From: Dryas octopetala
Lineage: Eukaryota > Streptophyta > Magnoliopsida > Rosales > Rosaceae
DNA: 64,000 bases
Assembly (NCBI GenBank): GCA_963921425.1
Contig: OY992837.1
Span: forward strand, 10,079,896-10,143,895
Direction: 5' to 3'
Shown piece by piece: positions 59,501 to 64,000 of this stretch. Each line of letters opens with the position of its first letter. Within the stretch, counting starts at the first letter, position 1. The notes under the pieces are model-generated. The model had not been told where the DNA came from, did no database searches, and saw only the letters and a program-made list of their open reading frames with translations. The translations under genes and the position numbers were made by a program.

Positions 59501-60237
59501 TATATATATATAATTTTTTTTTTACATTTTTATACGGTATGATTCTTCTATATTAATATATGTAATCTTATGCATATAATTAACGGATATGATTAAATGC
59601 TTTTTTTCCTCTATTTATTGTAATATAACTTTTAATTATAACGGTACGTATTATAATCTAAGGTATGTGAGCAAATAAGAAATGAATTCATAACCATGTA
59701 TTATCATTGGATTTGCGATAAATAAGTAGTATTAAAACAAGCACAATAGATAATCCAAAATCTAAATCCAATCCAATAACAATAATATAATAACAGAGAA
59801 AAAATTAACGAAAAGACTTTTTTTTTTTTGGTACAAAAAAAAAAAAACTTATATATATATGTGTGTGTGTGTGTATAGGTCAAAGACAGTAGTTAATTAA
59901 TGAAAGGTCAGGGTTTCTTAAATCATCCCAAACCAAATTCTTTAACATGAGCCAATCTCTATCAACCTTGAAAAATTATACATTTGTCAAATTCAGAGTT
60001 CCCCCACGTCACTAATCTTGCCCACCCGAAAAATACTATAACATCATTAATTAGTTCGGCTAAATCCTAATTAGCCACAAAAACTAATTTCATTAGTTGC
60101 AGCCACTCAACTTCTCTATTGACTATTTAGTACCCAAAAAATTGTCAAAAAATTTCATAAAAATATTTTAATAAAAATTTCCTAAACTCTCCGACAACTA
60201 TATTCTCAAATGAGTTTATTATATATTATACAACACC
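59501..60237. other. Intergenic, AT-rich, no gene seen
   Basis: Only simple sequence: T- and A-runs near 59818-59845 and a short (TG)n near 59860. No coding signature. Confidence 0.5.
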
Positions 60238-60241
60238 CATA

Positions 60242-60590
60242 GTGTCGGTGAGAGTTCCAAGCAAGGCGTTGGTGAGAGCTCCAAGCAAGGCGGTGGTGAG
60301 AGCTCCAAGCAACAGTGCGATCAAAGCTTGTGTAAGTGTCTTCCTAACTGTGATGCACAATTGTGCGATTATTGTTTAATGATGAAGTGTGCGCAAAAGA
60401 ACCAGACTGGAGGTTCTGCAAGTGTTCGAATGATATTTTGGTCCCTTTGTATGAATTTTGCATGGGATTAGAGCTCAAGGATCTGGCTAACCACCCAAAT
60501 CTTCGTCACCAATGGTTGAACCACCTGCCAAAGTCCAAACCACTCGTGCCATGCACTTGCGGGGAAGAACCCTCCGGTTCAACCATGTGA
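60242..60590 (+). pseudogene. Cys-rich gene fragment with a 24-bp tandem repeat (unrecognised)
   Basis: I do not recognise the family. From about 60246 one frame reads three GESSKQG units (24-bp repeats GGTGAGAGCTCCAAGCAAGG) and then a Cys-rich stretch with C-x3-C-x3-C, C-x2-C and KC. Near 60390-60400 the Cys-rich pattern continues in another frame (KEPDWRFCKCSND...VPCTCGEEPSG) to a stop at 60588-60590. The frame change with shared Cys-rich style suggests a small zinc-binding protein broken by a frameshift, or a spliced exon pair. It is isolated from other genes. Confidence 0.3.
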
Positions 60591-61476
60591 TGAGTATGAA
60601 ACCGAAGAGAAAATCTCAGATTGGTATAATTACGGAAGTGTCAATTCTTCGTCATCGGACTTCGAATAAGAAGTTTGCTTCATTTTCTATCATGTCGAAT
60701 GTAGTTGTTTTTTTTTTTTTTTAAAATCATCGTGTTGTTTTTGTTTTTTCTTTAAATCATCTTGTTGTTCTTGTTGTTTATGGTTGTTGAAGTCCCAATG
60801 TTGTAAGGCTTATGTTGTCTAATTTATGAAATTTTCTCATTTTAAATATATTCAATATTGATCTTATTTTAAAGATTTCATTAAAATAAGACCAATAGAA
60901 TAATTTTTATAATTATTTAAATTTTAAATTATAAATTAAATATCACTTAATCAATATTAGCCAAATTTTAAATAGGTATACAACATTGTGACCCAAAATA
61001 GATCACAGCACCATTGCAGTGAGAAATGAATCACACCACTATTTGTAATCCAAAATGGGCTTTGGGTAAAAAAAAAAAAAAAGAGTCTTACCATAGTGGA
61101 AGGCCTTACATGATATATTCAGGGTTTAAATTGATGTGCTTATATATAGAACTAGCATGATATATAGGACTAGTTCACTAGCATTATAGATATTATGTAG
61201 GACAAAAGGGTAATGTCGTTTTACTAGACTTTGAGTCTTTGACAACAAGAAATATTTTGTTGTCAGGATTATGAGTATAAACCACACAATATTCAATCGA
61301 AACAATGATTGAAATTCAAGAAATTTATTTCTGGGACCTAATAACAACTTTTGATACTCAAACAAAAGGGGGTACTTAATTAAAAATTTAAAACAATTTT
61401 TTTCTTTAAAACTCGTACACTATTTTCTCTTGTGGTCAATAAGTTCAATAACACATTTGGACACTATAATACAATT

Positions 61477-61478
<2 letters not shown>
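60591..61478. other. Intergenic, no gene seen
   Basis: AT-rich DNA with several homopolymer runs (T-run about 60710-60722, A-run about 61069-61082). No supported coding or RNA gene. Confidence 0.5.

Positions 61479-61516
<38 letters not shown>
61479..61516. repeat. (CT)19 microsatellite upstream of the IQM gene
   Basis: Uninterrupted CT run followed by two copies of TATAGAAGGTCTCTC. It lies about 100-150 bp upstream of the likely IQM leader, where CT-rich (GAGA-type) tracts are common in plant promoters. Confidence 0.9.
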
Positions 61517-61520
<4 letters not shown>

Positions 61521-61599
61521 AAGGTCTCTCTATAGAAGGTCTCTCTCTAGCTTCTATATATAAATGTTGCAAGAATAGCATGGGGCCAAGTTATAGGTG

Positions 61600-62583
61600 C
61601 TGAGAGAATCAGAGAGAAAAAAAGCAAAGCTCTGAGGGGAACAGAGAGGAACCCATGAAATGAAAACCACTCTGTAATCTTTGAACCTCAACAAACGAAT
61701 AGAACCCCTTCACCCTCCCCACATTCTCCGGTCTCTCTCCCATCATTACCTTGCAATTCCCATTTGGCCATTTCATTCATTCTTCTCTCCATCTTTCTCT
61801 CTCTACCTTTCTTTGGCTGTCTCTCTCCTCAACCCTGTCTAAAACCACTTCTTTCCCTGCTTTCATTTTGTCTCTGATTAACGTAAGACTTATTTTGTGC
61901 ACCCTTCATTTTAATCTTTTAGTTTTTTCCTATTCTTCATGTTTTTGTTGTTGCTTTACCTCCTATAAAAATTAGTTTGATGGAATGTATAAGATTATTT
62001 CTTGGTTGTGATTCTTGCTTTTTTTAATTTTTTTGAATATTGCAATGAGAGTGGCACAATGGCCCTTTGGGAAGAGATTGATGATGTACATATAGTTGTT
62101 GTGTTTTTGCATTCAATGCATTTGAGGAATGTGTGATGTGTGTTCCTGATTTTAGACCTTTGATATTTTCAAATTTAAAAGTTGTAAATTTTGTATAACC
62201 CATTTTAGTGTGTTGGATTTAAAGCCTCCTTTGCAATTTGCATGATATTATAAAATGACTTTTGAGGAAGCATGGTTAGATTCTTATAGAAAAGCAGGAA
62301 TGGGGAGGAAATGGATGTAATGTCCATGTATCCAATGGTAGACCTCTATTCATGAATACTGAACATTGTTGTTGATATTTGATACCCTCTAATTTTACTG
62401 CATTTCATGGATACCGAATTTGATGAACTTGTTATACTTTTTTTTTTTTTGGCCATTGATGAACTTGTTATACTTAATTCTGTACATTTTGTTCATTTTT
62501 CACAGGTAAAGTGACTCCATAGATCTTGTTGATTCAGATCTTGGTTATCTGTACTATAATTGATATAGACCCTTTTTGGTCAA
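61600..62583 (+). promoter_or_regulatory. IQM 5' leader with intron
   Basis: A probable leader exon (about 61600-61881) rich in pyrimidines ends CTGATTAAC|GTAAGACTT. A likely acceptor TTTTTCACAG lies at about 62496-62505, just before the second leader segment (62506-62583). Inferred from splice-like signals only. Confidence 0.55.
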
Positions 62584-63855
62584 ATGGTGGGGTTTCCAGT
62601 ATCCTGCCCACTTTCTGATTTTGATGATTTGGATAGTTATTGTGGAGCTTCTCTTGTGAGGCCAGTTAGTATTGGGAAAGAAGAAGAGAGGAAGCCATTG
62701 CAGTCATTAAGCTTCAATAGCTCTGATTCTGAACCAACAACCATAATGAAGTCACCTGTTTTGGAAAAGATGACACATGAAGAACCAGTTAGCTTTAAAG
62801 GGAGGGAGTTAGATACCGAGGAGTTAGCTAAAACACCTTGTGCAGAAATGGAAAACAATGTGTCTGACAGAGCAGCAAGCTCTATGATCCAAGATACTGG
62901 AGAGCAATCGATGCCTGGATCAGATAACTTTTGCAAGGAGCATGGAAAACATAGATACCAGGCTGCATTGAAATTGCAGAAAGTGTATAAAAGTTTCCGC
63001 ACGAGGAGACGGCTAGCAGATTGTGCAATTGTTGCAGAGCAGAGATGGTATGTATTAATGTCTATTTGCAAAATAGTCCATTTTTTGGTCTCAAACCTGA
63101 AAGGAAATGGAAAAGTTTTATGCTCACTTCCTATCTACATATCCCCTCTTTGTATTCTTGTTGTTAGAGTTAGATTTATGTTTTGGTAACTCACTTTGTA
63201 GGTGGAAGCTGCTAGATTTCGCTGAACTAAAGCGGAGCTCTATATCATTTTTTGACATTGAGAAAACTCAGACAGCTATTTCTCGTTGGTCTCGGGCAAG
63301 AACAAGAGCTGCCAAGGTGAGTATTAAACCATGTGATGTGTACGTCTGTACTGCTCTATTATGGTTCTGAATTTTGCTTTGCACCTTTTTTGAAGGTGGG
63401 AAAAGGTTTGTCTAAAGATAAAAAGGCCCGTAAACTTGCTTTACAGCATTGGCTTGAGGCAGTAAGTTCTGTACTTATAGTGTAATACCTAAGAATCAGA
63501 CTACTAAGTTTTGTTCATGGATTCCTAATCTTGTTCCTACCAACAGATTGACCCTCGACATCGCTATGGCCATAATCTTCACTTTTATTATGCCAAATGG
63601 CTCCATTGCGATAGTAATCAGCCCTTCTTCTACTGGTAAGCAATCTGGAACATCATACAAAACAATTAGAAATGCTCTTTGCTCACAGCCAATGGTGGAC
63701 AATTACAATGTTCTTACATTGTATCACCTATTTCATAACTATAAAAATTTTATTTCTGATAATGCAGGCTTGATATTGGAGATGGAAAAGAAGTCAGCCA
63801 TGAGGCATGTCCTCGTTCAAAGCTTCAACAACAATGCATCAAGTATCTTGGCCCG
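62584..63855 (+). CDS. IQM-type calmodulin-binding protein, 5' part (runs off the window)
   Basis: Plant-specific IQ-motif family (IQM1-6 in Arabidopsis), calmodulin-binding proteins linked to stress and hormone responses. Exons 62584-63047, 63202-63316, 63396-63461, 63547-63635 and 63768-63855 join in frame; a donor GTGAGC follows 63855 and the gene continues beyond 64000. An acidic, Ser-rich N terminus (1-120) is followed by the IQ region about 126-146 ([20 protein letters not shown]), then the family core: [60 protein letters not shown], and [16 protein letters not shown] at the truncation. Which IQM member it is cannot be decided from this part. Confidence 0.9.
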
Positions 63856-64000
63856 GTGAGCCTCATCTTCCATTATGATTTCTTGAAGGAATAATATCTT
63901 TTCACCATGGAATTTCAATTTGAATTAAGTCCATAAACCTATTCACCATGGTATTTCAATCTTCTAACCCCAAACCTTAAGAATGAAACAAATTGCCATA

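Overview
This is a stretch of plant nuclear DNA, almost certainly from a eudicot. Genes carry many GT-AG introns, intergenic DNA is AT-rich, the products are plant families (a plastid prenyltransferase, a PPR protein, an IQM protein), and there are many MITEs and hAT elements. I cannot name the species. Exon boundaries below were set by reading splice sites and checking that phases join in frame. Gene names rest on recalled family sequences, not on a search.

Layout, left to right. 385-11909 (-): a complete 32-exon UBP12/UBP13-type deubiquitinase (MATH + USP domains, 1114 aa). 12123-18153: a transposon-rich gap with two foldback elements, a Harbinger-like MITE holding a 0.4-kb GGT/GGC tract, a Mutator-type MITE and a hAT-type MITE. 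19036-20210 (-): ribosomal protein eS28, with a third member of the foldback family (20219-21065) in its promoter. 21188-21613: another MITE. 23225-24884 (+): a universal stress protein. 25955-30981 (-): a rhomboid protease with a C-terminal UBA domain (RBL15 type). 32734-34409 (-): an EEF1AKMT1/N6AMT2-like lysine methyltransferase. 34885-39645: a structurally complete hAT transposon with an open transposase frame, perfect 8-bp target-site duplication (TSD) and matching termini. 39774-42324 (-): a P-class PPR protein, probably mitochondrial. 43809-45551 (+): ribosomal protein uS7 (RPS5). 47743-47815 (+): tRNA-Ala(UGC). 47961-53511 (+): homogentisate solanesyltransferase (HST), the plastoquinone pathway enzyme. 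53512-62583: gene-poor DNA with at least five nested or adjacent mobile elements, including a near-perfect 0.8-kb palindrome. 62584 to the right edge (+): the 5' part of an IQM-type calmodulin-binding protein.

The genes are mostly housekeeping functions and do not form an operon-like system. The set UBP12/13, USP, RPS5, HST resembles the Arabidopsis chromosome 3 neighbourhood around At3g11910-At3g11945 as I recall it, so this is probably a conserved syntenic block enlarged by transposons.

The most unusual content is in the mobile DNA. Three related foldback elements carry, at their centres, four imperfect TTCGGC/GCCGAA palindromes spaced 33-34 bp apart. One of them landed in a telo-box (AAACCCTAA) of the eS28 promoter and duplicated it. 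A MITE near 55.5 kb holds an inverted copy of the host DNA just outside its own left end. I found no CRISPR array, no prokaryotic system and no recognisable viral gene.
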